Of a stretch of 64,000 nt of DNA, positions 8,741-17,423 are shown one piece after another. Location: positions 3,968,001 to 4,032,000 of the forward strand of contig OY781919.1 in the NCBI GenBank assembly GCA_963677215.1, read 5' to 3'. Each line of letters begins with the position of its first letter. Position 1 is the first letter of the stretch. Source of the DNA: G963676795 sp963677215 (lineage in GTDB: Bacteria > Desulfobacterota > Desulfuromonadia > Desulfuromonadales > Geopsychrobacteraceae). Under the pieces are notes generated by a model. That model was not told where the DNA came from, ran no database searches, and saw nothing but the letters and a program-made list of their open reading frames with translations. The translations under genes and the position numbers were made by a program.

Positions 8741-9142
8741 GCCCGACGATGAGCAAAGCTCATCGTCGGGCCTAAGGTCCGTTGCTGGCGCGTACCTACA
8801 GAGCAACACAGGCTCATGAACAACACATTAAAAGGGCGTTTTTGCGCCCTTTTGAGGCCCTGGTCAAAAGGGTGTCGACGTGCGGGGGCGAGACCCCGCG
8901 ACCTTGATTTTTCCGATATTCGTAACACTAAAAAACCAGAACCGGCGGGTCTCGTCCCGCCAGACGGCACACGTTTCTTTTGTGCGCAAAGTAAAATGTG
9001 CAAAAAAAAACGCTAACGTCAAAGGCATCGATAATAAACTGTTTGACGTTTCTCCGTAGCATTGGGGCTGCTGGATGACTCGCGCTCAGACGAGACGCTA
9101 CGCGTCTCGAATTCGCGGAATCGCAAAGCCGGTGCCCGGCTT
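8741..9142. repeat. Hairpin-rich intergenic repeat region between DUF362 and aroD
   Basis: Six separate perfect or near-perfect stems sit in 400 bases without a credible gene. They are a 14-bp arm pair at 8741-8754/8758-8771 with an AAA loop, AAAAGGGCG at 8830-8838 with 8845-8853, GCGGGG at 8882 with 8899, GGCGGG at 8944 with 8961, CGAGACGC at 9091 with 9109, and AAGCCGG at 9126 with 9142. The stems at 8882 and 8944 are variants of one unit in opposite orientation (core CGAGACCC). This resembles REP/BIME-like dispersed elements. A 66-codon open frame across it (8816-9016) has arginine/proline-rich nonsense composition and is not a gene. Confidence 0.7.
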
Positions 9143-9203
9143 GACTTATGAAACAGACATACCCTGCCCTCTAAATCATTGATAAAGACAGAAACAGGCT
9201 ACC

Positions 9204-9971
9204 TCAGCTCGAACTCTTATGAATCAGCTCAAGCACCCCATGCAGATCATTGACCCCGATCTGCCCCGGCGCTGACGCTTTCTTGGCCGCGCCGAAGGTC
9301 AGGCAGGAGCCGAAGATCTCACAGGCCAAACGGCTGATGACACCGGTTCCCGACATCGACATGGTGATGATCGGCCGGTCTGCATACTGCTCTTTCATAA
9401 TCGTAGTCGCTTCGAGCAGAGACAGGACATCCAGAGCCGACCGCGGCATCACGGCAATCTTGGGGATATCCGCCCCCATATCCTGCATCTTGCGCAGGCG
9501 ATAGATGATATCATCCTTGGCAGGGGTCTTATGAAAGTCGTGGTTTGAACCAACAACCTTGACACCGTTAGCGTGCGCTTCTTTGATCACCGCTTTGACC
9601 GTTGCATCACCGATAAAGATCTCAACATCGATCAGGTCGATCAGACCGCTTGCTGCTATTACACGATTGATCTGCTGATAATCATCCGGGGTAATTTCTA
9701 TCTCGCCCCCCTCGTTGGAGGTTCGAATGGTGAACAACAGCGGCACCCCGTTCAGTGCCGGAACCAGCTCATTGAGCACGTCAATCACCTTGGCAGTATC
9801 TCTGAGTCCTTCAAACCAATCGGCACGCCATTCGACGACATCAACCGGGATGTCCTTAAAACTTTTGGCTTCTGCAACTATCGCCTCTTTGGTCTGAGCA
9901 ACGATCGGCACACAAATTTTCGGAACACCTTCGCCGAAGACAACATTCTTAACCTGAACCCTGTTCATCAT
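9204..9971 (-). CDS. aroD: Type I 3-dehydroquinate dehydratase
   Basis: Converts 3-dehydroquinate to 3-dehydroshikimate in the shikimate pathway through a Schiff base. The 255-residue sequence shows the class I features: an N-terminal ICVPIVAQT strand, VEWRADWFE near 48-56, the catalytic His in VGSNHDFHKTP, the Schiff-base Lys in IPKIAVMPRS, and a C-terminal SAPGQIGVNDL loop. The start at 9971 is chosen because AAAGGGG precedes ATGATGAAC by 4 bases; an upstream ATG at 10013 has no such site. It is not next to other aro genes. The downstream side is the hairpin-rich repeat region. Confidence 0.93.
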   Translation of the reverse strand: MMNRVQVKNVVFGEGVPKICVPIVAQTKEAIVAEAKSFKDIPVDVVEWRADWFEGLRDTAKVIDVLNELVPALNGVPLLFTIRTSNEGGEIEITPDDYQQINRVIAASGLIDLIDVEIFIGDATVKAVIKEAHANGVKVVGSNHDFHKTPAKDDIIYRLRKMQDMGADIPKIAVMPRSALDVLSLLEATTIMKEQYADRPIITMSMSGTGVISRLACEIFGSCLTFGAAKKASAPGQIGVNDLHGVLELIHKSSS

Positions 9972-10280
9972 GAATCCCCTTTGAGAAATGATTTTCAAGA
10001 TTTTCCCAAACACGCTACTACTGACCAGTCACTTAACAACTTATGTCCTTTCAGTCAATCAGACAACGACGATCAACAGCTTAAGTTTTAAAAAAGCGAC
10101 ATTCTGCTGTCAATAGAAAAATCTCCTGTTAGGACATCAATACTATCCACAAGGACATTTAAGATGTCAGTAGCAATTTCACTCAGATACTGCAAAGCAA
10201 GATCGCCCCGATAAAAAAAGTGACATCCCCCCTTCATTTCATCAGGCTCATCGACTATACTTTAATAAAAGAAGGGAGGG

Positions 10281-10376
10281 ATGCCTATCGAAACAGACTC
10301 ACAAAATTCAAATAGGTTATCCAATTCCCCGGCGTCGACAGACTCCGGGACATCCCGTGTAAGGGATCTTCGTTAA
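10281..10376 (+). CDS. Possible 31-residue small protein or small RNA
   Basis: Between aroD and dnaK (10014-10478, otherwise empty) a TATACTTTAATA stretch at 10256-10267 is followed by GAAGGGAGGG, an ATG at 10281, 31 codons, a TAA at 10374-10376 and, 8 bases later, a strong hairpin at 10384. The order promoter-like box, purine-rich box, short frame, terminator suggests a small transcript on the plus strand. The purine box directly abuts the ATG, which is too close for good initiation, and the peptide (Ser/Asn/Arg-rich, hydrophilic) matches nothing I know. It may equally be a non-coding RNA. Confidence 0.25.
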   Translation: MPIETDSQNSNRLSNSPASTDSGTSRVRDLR

Positions 10377-10383
10377 CTCCACA

Positions 10384-10412
10384 AAAGGCCCGCTTTCGAC
10401 CAGCGGGCCTTT
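10384..10412. terminator. Hairpin terminator downstream of dnaK, probably bidirectional
   Basis: AAAGGCCCGCT at 10384-10394 pairs perfectly with AGCGGGCCTTT at 10402-10412. It lies 66 bases past the dnaK stop on the minus strand, where a TTTTG run follows, and 8 bases past the small plus-strand frame at 10281. Confidence 0.8.
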
Positions 10413-10478
10413 CACTGTTTATAGATCTGAATTCATACTATTCTGCCCGGACCAGCGACACTGGCCCGGGCTATCTGA

Positions 10479-12398
<1,920 letters not shown>

Positions 12399-12466
12399 GG
12401 TTGTACGGCCTCCTTTTGAGTTATTTGGCAATACACCGGAAAAGTGCATCACGCAAAATATATAAA

Positions 12467-12483
12467 TCAAAGGACGTGCCAAC
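12467..12483 (-). promoter_or_regulatory. Weak sigma-54-like promoter box upstream of dnaK
   Basis: On the minus strand the sequence reads TTGGCACG, TCCT, TTGAT: a perfect -24 half and a -12 half with GA in place of the expected GC at correct spacing. It lies about 70-85 bases before the dnaK start. The mismatch falls in the most conserved -12 position, so this is only a candidate. Confidence 0.25.
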
Positions 12484-12692
12484 ACTCAAAAGGCTTTAAA
12501 TAGGGATTTCATGAAAATACGGGGAAAGAATGATACGTCGCAGTGTCGCGAAGAGTGACGTCGCATGCGTCAAGGTTGAGCAATACCGCATATAATCGTA
12601 GGCCTCGTTGAAACCCAAACCGCTCAGAACGAAAATATCGAAGTAATGACTATTAATGGCAGGGCACCAAAGCGCCAGTTTGGATAAATTTT

Positions 12693-12729
12693 AAAAAGCC
12701 GCACGAAGGTCTCTTCGTCCGGCTTTTTT
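12693..12729. terminator. Terminator in the dnaK-lipoprotein intergenic region
   Basis: AAAAGCCG at 12694-12701 with CGGCTTTT at 12720-12727, extended inside by ACGAAG/CTTCGT, and flanked by A and T runs on the two sides. It serves the minus-strand lipoprotein gene that ends at 12788 and can also stop plus-strand transcripts. The rest of 12486-12787 has no gene. A TATAAT at 12591-12596 ahead of this terminator leaves room for a ~120-base plus-strand RNA, without a convincing -35 box. Confidence 0.8.
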
Positions 12730-12787
12730 CTGGTGTTAAGATAAATTATTTATAGATGAATGCTAGAACCATAAGTGAATCGACTGT

Positions 12788-13576
12788 TTAAATCGTATTA
12801 GGAGCAACAGCCAGTGTTATAGAGTCCAGATCAATAATCAGCAGATTGCGCGCTCCTGTACCGGCAGCATCCAGTCCCCAATATTCACCGGTTTCAGGAT
12901 CGATGCTCCCGTGGTGGGCAAGATTTAAAGGTAAATCCGTAAATGTCCCGACAAGTGTTCCCGCACCTGTAGTAGTATCGATTGTATACAAAGTAGAATT
13001 TGCTCCATTGAGATAATAGAGAACGTCATTACCATCGAAGGCCATTCCTCCTCTCGCCGTACCCATACCACTATTGCCGACAACCGTGGCAGTTCCGGCG
13101 GCCAGATCCAGGGTGACCAGGGCATCATGGTCTTCCGTCCAGGCGAAAGCATTGCCAACAGAATCGATTGCCGGCAGGTTAACCATCAGTCCTGCCCCGC
13201 TACCGATGGGTGTTCCTGCACCGGTCTCGATATCGATCTCAATGAGACCGTTAGCGAAATTCGAATCACCCTCACTCGTCGTACCATAGAGTTTCCCCGT
13301 GGTTGGGTCGTAAGCCATTCCACTTAGGGCATAGCCGACATCGCCGATCAATGTCCCAGTACCATCATCCGTGCTGATCTGGTACAGCCAACTGGTTCCG
13401 GTACCATTCGCGTTATAGTGAGTTGCTCCGTAGAGAGCGAGCCGGTCTACATCGGCACGAAGGAGACTGCCAACGGCGCCGCCTCCGCCTCCGCCTCCGC
13501 CGCAACCAAAGAGACCGAAGAAAGTCAGTGCCAAAAAGGACAAGAGAAAAGATTTTTTCAAAGTGTGGCAATTCAT
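12788..13576 (-). CDS. Lipoprotein with glycine-rich linker and repeated strand motifs, function unknown
   Basis: The 262-residue product starts MNCHTLKKSFLLSFLALTFF, followed by a lipobox ending FGLFGC, so it should be lipid-anchored. A run of eight glycines follows the cysteine. The remainder is a series of 40-50-residue units of the type LYxIDTTTGAGTxVGxxx (for example LYQISTDDGTGTLIGDVG, LIEIDIETGAGTPIGSG, LYTIDTTTGAGTLVGTF), as in DUF4394/beta-propeller-like surface proteins. The start at 13576 has GGAGG 8 bases upstream; an ATG at 13591 does not. The function cannot be deduced; a role at the envelope is inferred from the lipobox only. Neighbours give no hint. Confidence 0.8.
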   Translation of the reverse strand: MNCHTLKKSFLLSFLALTFFGLFGCGGGGGGGGAVGSLLRADVDRLALYGATHYNANGTGTSWLYQISTDDGTGTLIGDVGYALSGMAYDPTTGKLYGTTSEGDSNFANGLIEIDIETGAGTPIGSGAGLMVNLPAIDSVGNAFAWTEDHDALVTLDLAAGTATVVGNSGMGTARGGMAFDGNDVLYYLNGANSTLYTIDTTTGAGTLVGTFTDLPLNLAHHGSIDPETGEYWGLDAAGTGARNLLIIDLDSITLAVAPNTI

Positions 13577-13617
13577 AAATACAACCTCCATAAATTAATA
13601 TAAAACTCCTAACCAAC

Positions 13618-14000
13618 CTAAATAAATGACAAAACAAACCATGTCAATAGCAATTGACTCGGCAAAAAAACTTTAACTGACAAGCAGGGTTCACCGTAGT
13701 TCTTCCAGGTTTCCTGCTCGATATCGTAGCGGTCATACTCATCGACATCTACCGTCTCACTCGAGGTAAGATAAGCTGTCTGCCCTTCATCGTGGAAACT
13801 GACGATCTGATAATCATCGCCACCGAGATTGAAATAATAAAGGGTCACATCTTCTGAGGTACTGCATTCAAGTTCTCCCTGTTGAACCGGATAGACCATA
13901 TGATCGATATAGTAGCTTTCAGCCAGGATCATGCAGATTCTCAGGTCGCTGCTGGCGATACTGTCATGGGCTTTGTTCTGTCAGGAATCGAAGAATGTAA
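13618..14000 (-). pseudogene. Truncated duplicate of the pilin-like C-terminus encoded at 16178
   Basis: Read on the minus strand, the segment gives AHDSIASSDLRIC, LAESYYIDHMVYPVQ, YYFNLGGDDYQIVSFHDEGQ and SSETVDVDEYDRYD, almost identical to the last ~90 residues of the protein at 16178-17101. The similarity continues upstream past the first usable ATG (13932) through an in-frame TGA near 13981, and then ends. The zinc-ribbon and TM2 parts are missing. This is a partial duplication, now without a start, separated from the intact copy by the DedA-PAP2 gene. The nucleotide identity is high, so the duplication is fairly recent or kept by conversion. Confidence 0.88.
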
Positions 14001-14006
14001 CGTCGC

Positions 14007-14050
14007 ACTGTCGCATCAGCACATCGCTGGCAGTCTACTTTTGCGACAGT
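14007..14050. repeat. 9-bp inverted repeat upstream of the DedA-PAP2 gene
   Basis: ACTGTCGCA at 14007-14015 and TGCGACAGT at 14042-14050 are a perfect inverted pair 26 bases apart, about 90 bases before the DedA-PAP2 start. The left arm is part of a longer motif (ACGTCGCASTGTCGC) also found at 12534-12548. It may be an operator or a small repeat unit. Confidence 0.45.
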
Positions 14051-14137
14051 ATCAATAACAGCTATAATACGATAATCTACCTAAATCATCGCAGACCTAT
14101 ATGTTTTGCTTCAATAACTGCCCCAGAAAGTTCAACT

Positions 14138-16081
14138 ATGCCCTGGACTTATTTTCTCAGCGATATCGCCAGCTGGATCGACATACATTCGACAGTCGCC
14201 TATCTTGTTGTTTTTCTGATCGCCCTGGCAGAATCACTAGCGCTCGTCGGACTCGTTGTCCCGGGAACAGCCCTGATGATCATCTTCGGCGCGCTGGTCG
14301 GCAGTGGCCACCTGGCATTTCCACCAACCTTGATCGCAGCAATCCTGGGAGCCATTGCCGGTGACGGCATCAGCTACTGGCTCGGACGCCATTATCATCA
14401 GAGCATAAAGAACCTCTGGCCATTCCGCAGCCGTCCACAACTGCTCTTACAAGGTGAAGAATTTTTCACCCGGCATGGCGGCAAAAGCGTCTTCTTCGGT
14501 CGCTTTCTCGGGCCGATCCGGCCGGTTATCCCCCTGATCGCCGGGACCCTGGACATGCCAGTCCGTTTTTTTGTGACTGTCAACGTCCTGTCGGCCATCA
14601 TCTGGGGCTTCGTATATCTGCTTCCCGGCATGCTGGTCGGCGGCTCACTCACGGTCATTCACGCCGTCAGTGCCAGACTCAGCCTACTATTACTGTTACT
14701 GATCCTATGCGCCTGGCTGATCTTCTGGCTCAGCAAAAAATTGTTCATTCTGCTTAAAGGACTCAGTCCCAAAAGCGAACAGCGCATGCTGTTGATTCTC
14801 TGCATCGTCTTTATTCTCGCCGGAGGGCTGTTTCTCGGGGTGCTGGAAGATGTACTGACCCTCGATCCTCTGGTCAGAGCCGATCAGTCGATATATCAGT
14901 TTCTGCAATCACTGCGAACTCCATGGGCAAACCAGATTCTTGTGGCTGTCACCGAACTGGGTGACAGTATCATGAACCTGGCATTTTTCCTCGGCTTGCT
15001 AGTCGCGTTGCTGCTCAAACGCCTTTACCGCACGGCACTTTTCTGGAGCGCTGCCGCCGTCGGTGGCGGAGTCCTGGTTCAACTGTTCAAATGGCTGGTT
15101 CATAAACCGCGGCCGATCCTGATCTACGAAGGCGTCTCAAGCTGGGGATTTCCAAGCGGCCACACGACCATGAGCGTCGTCCTGTTCGGCTTTGCCGCCA
15201 TATTGCTCATGCCGCAGCTGCCCCTGCGCCGTCGCTGGATTCCGCTGGCCACAGCTATTTTCGCCTCACTGCTGGTTGCCTTTTCGCGGCTCTATCTCGG
15301 GGCTCACTGGCTGTCAGATGTTCTTGGCGGGTTGTCTCTGGGGTGGGCCTGGATTGCATTGCTGAGTATTTTCTACCTTAAAGGTCCGAGGCAAACCTTC
15401 CGTCCCCGGCAGCTGGTGATTCCGTTGCTGCTGATCACGCTGGTCTGCGGCGGTTGGCATATTGCCTCGAAACATACCCAGGACTTAAGTCGTTATCAGC
15501 CACGCAATACACCAACGGTCGTTTCTTTACGTGACTGGCAGCAGGATCAGTGGCAACAGCTGCCGACCTGGCGGATCGACCTGGCCGGTGAAAAGGAACA
15601 GCCTCTGACTCTTCAGTATGCCGGAGACCTTAAGCCGCTGGCCGATTACCTGACACAGAATGGCTGGGCTCAGAACGAAGGCTTTTCACTCAGTCAGCTG
15701 ATGAACGCACTGACCTCATCACCCCCCATCAGCCTTCTGCCACTTCTGCCGCAACTGTCAGACGGGCAGCGAGAACAACTGCTGATGGTCATGAATCAGG
15801 CAGACAGCCGACTGGTTCTGCGCTTCTGGGACAGCGGCTTTCAGATCTCTGACGGTCGACCGCTGTGGGTCGGATCTGTCGTCCGCCAGAAAGCCGTATC
15901 AACGGCCGGGCTACTGACCTTGTCGCGAGCCGAAAAGAACTTCAATCAGACCAGAACCCTTCTGCAGAATATTCTCTCCGGTCATTTCAGCCTGCAAAGA
16001 ATGGATCGCGACCCTGTCCTGGGCAGCGACAGGAAGTATTGGGATCGGCGGGTTCTGCTGATCTGGAAGGATGTCATTTGA
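14138..16081 (+). CDS. DedA - PAP2 phosphatase - LssY-like C-terminal fusion membrane protein
   Basis: The start at 14138 opens MPWTYFLSDIASWID, the usual beginning of DedA proteins; the longer frame to 13931 overlaps the pseudogene and has unlikely composition. The 647-residue protein has a DedA/SNARE-associated domain (about 20-200, GRFLGPIRPVIPLIAG), then a PAP2 lipid phosphatase domain with all three signature parts: KWLVHKPRP, PSGHTTMS and SRLYLGAHWLSDVLGG (about 320-400). A soluble C-terminal region (about 460-647) resembles the LssY tail. About ten membrane segments are visible. It probably dephosphorylates undecaprenyl- or phosphatidyl-phosphates in the inner membrane. Similar fusions are known from proteobacteria. 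It is monocistronic, closed by a terminator shared with the convergent gene. Confidence 0.88.
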   Translation: MPWTYFLSDIASWIDIHSTVAYLVVFLIALAESLALVGLVVPGTALMIIFGALVGSGHLAFPPTLIAAILGAIAGDGISYWLGRHYHQSIKNLWPFRSRPQLLLQGEEFFTRHGGKSVFFGRFLGPIRPVIPLIAGTLDMPVRFFVTVNVLSAIIWGFVYLLPGMLVGGSLTVIHAVSARLSLLLLLLILCAWLIFWLSKKLFILLKGLSPKSEQRMLLILCIVFILAGGLFLGVLEDVLTLDPLVRADQSIYQFLQSLRTPWANQILVAVTELGDSIMNLAFFLGLLVALLLKRLYRTALFWSAAAVGGGVLVQLFKWLVHKPRPILIYEGVSSWGFPSGHTTMSVVLFGFAAILLMPQLPLRRRWIPLATAIFASLLVAFSRLYLGAHWLSDVLGGLSLGWAWIALLSIFYLKGPRQTFRPRQLVIPLLLITLVCGGWHIASKHTQDLSRYQPRNTPTVVSLRDWQQDQWQQLPTWRIDLAGEKEQPLTLQYAGDLKPLADYLTQNGWAQNEGFSLSQLMNALTSSPPISLLPLLPQLSDGQREQLLMVMNQADSRLVLRFWDSGFQISDGRPLWVGSVVRQKAVSTAGLLTLSRAEKNFNQTRTLLQNILSGHFSLQRMDRDPVLGSDRKYWDRRVLLIWKDVI

Positions 16082-16092
16082 GTGAGAGCAGC

Positions 16093-16138
16093 AACCAGAA
16101 AGCCCCGGTCTGGCTGCCAGTACCGGGGCTTTCTGGTT
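16093..16138. terminator. Bidirectional terminator between convergent genes
   Basis: A perfect 17-bp stem, 16093-16109 with 16122-16138 (core AGCCCCGGT/ACCGGGGCT), lies between the DedA-PAP2 stop and the converging gene that ends at 16178. Confidence 0.9.
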
Positions 16139-16177
16139 TAAGTGAATAAAAGTGAAATAAAGTCAAACGGCCTTTCC

Positions 16178-17101
16178 TCACTCAACAAAATGGAATCGGC
16201 TAACCAACAGGTTCTCGCCGTAATTGTCCCTGATCTCCCGCACGATATCGTAGCGATCATACTCATCGACATCTGCCGTCTCGCTCGAGGTCAGATAGGC
16301 CGTCTGCCCTTCATCATGAAAACTGACGATCTGATAATCATCACCGCCAAGGTTGAAATAATAGAGGGCCACGTCCTCGGAGGTACTACAGTCAAGTTCC
16401 CCCCGTTGAACCGGATAGACCAAATGATCGATATAGTAGCTTTCTGCCAGGGTCTTGCAGATTCTCAGGTCGCTGCTGGCGATACTGTCATGAGCTCTGT
16501 GCTGGTAGGAAACGAACTGTGGAATGGCGATCGCTGCGATGATCCCTATTACAGCTATGACGACAACCAACAGCACGCAGGAGATGACCACGGCCAAGCC
16601 ACTGGCCTGCGGATAGCGCCGTTTCAGTTCCGCTTCATCCTTGCAGGCGTAGATGATGAATTCGATCAGGGAGACAATTCCCGGGATATAGGTCCAGAAA
16701 AAGACCATATAGAGGATGCCGATCAGGTATTTCTTCTGATAAAACTTGTGTCCGCCGATACCGCCGAGAAAAAAGGTGATCAACAGAAGAGCAACCTTGC
16801 TCACCCCCTGGCTGTCAGCCACTGATGCGGTACGGGAACCACACTGGGGGCAGTTGACCGCTTCAACATTGATCCGGGTACCGCAACTTGAACAGTATTT
16901 GACATCGGGCTCCGGTTTTGCGGCACGATCAAAATGAAACTCATCACTGACTTCAGGGGCAGGCGCAGACGCACTGATATCAAACTCAAATGATTTTTTA
17001 CACTTGGGACAATTGATGACCCTTGTCCCCTGTGGAATCTTTTGCCGTTCCATCTCCTTTGAATAGCCGCAATGCGGGCACTGAATCATGATCAGGTCCA
17101 T
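16178..17101 (-). CDS. Zinc-ribbon / TM2-domain protein with embedded type IV pilin-like C-terminus
   Basis: The 307-residue protein has an N-terminal CPHCGYSKEM...CPKC zinc finger (MJ0042 type, residues 6-30), a second ribbon CSSCG...CPQCG (about 70-90), a TM2 domain (GGIGGHKFYQKKYLIGILY and two helices, about 105-160), then a hydrophobic helix IGIIAAIAIPQFVSYQHRA with the SSDLRICKTLAESYYIDH segment that copies the N-terminal helix and following loop of Geobacter-type PilA. There is no leader-peptidase site before it. It probably sits in the inner membrane with the pilin-like part outside. Function unknown. The start at 17101 follows AAGGGGAG by 6 bases. A truncated copy of its end is at 13618. 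Confidence 0.85.
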   Translation of the reverse strand: MDLIMIQCPHCGYSKEMERQKIPQGTRVINCPKCKKSFEFDISASAPAPEVSDEFHFDRAAKPEPDVKYCSSCGTRINVEAVNCPQCGSRTASVADSQGVSKVALLLITFFLGGIGGHKFYQKKYLIGILYMVFFWTYIPGIVSLIEFIIYACKDEAELKRRYPQASGLAVVISCVLLVVVIAVIGIIAAIAIPQFVSYQHRAHDSIASSDLRICKTLAESYYIDHLVYPVQRGELDCSTSEDVALYYFNLGGDDYQIVSFHDEGQTAYLTSSETADVDEYDRYDIVREIRDNYGENLLVSRFHFVE

Positions 17102-17423
17102 GAGGTCTCCCCTTTTAATTTGTGTAAACAGCACGACCCAACATACAAGCCGTTGATCAGTCTACACAAAATCAGGGCACAGACCAAAACTTTTAACTAA
17201 AGTTCTCTTATTTTCTGCGAAGCTGACAAGCCTAACATCCAAACAGATCCGGCCTTATGTTTTCATCAGCCTATCTTCAGTTATTTGATAACGCCCAACC
17301 GCCAAAATCTGAAGATTTGCTATTATTAAAAGACTCGACTTTTATGGCTTTGCCATGGATACTTAAAAGATATTAATAGTTAAATATCACCCCCTCTCAA
17401 CATTACGTCAAAGGTGAACAGGT

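Noticed and set aside
8816..9016. 66-codon frame in the DUF362-aroD gap
   Set aside because: It runs across three hairpins of the repeat region and has an Arg/Pro-rich, low-information sequence without a ribosome-binding site.
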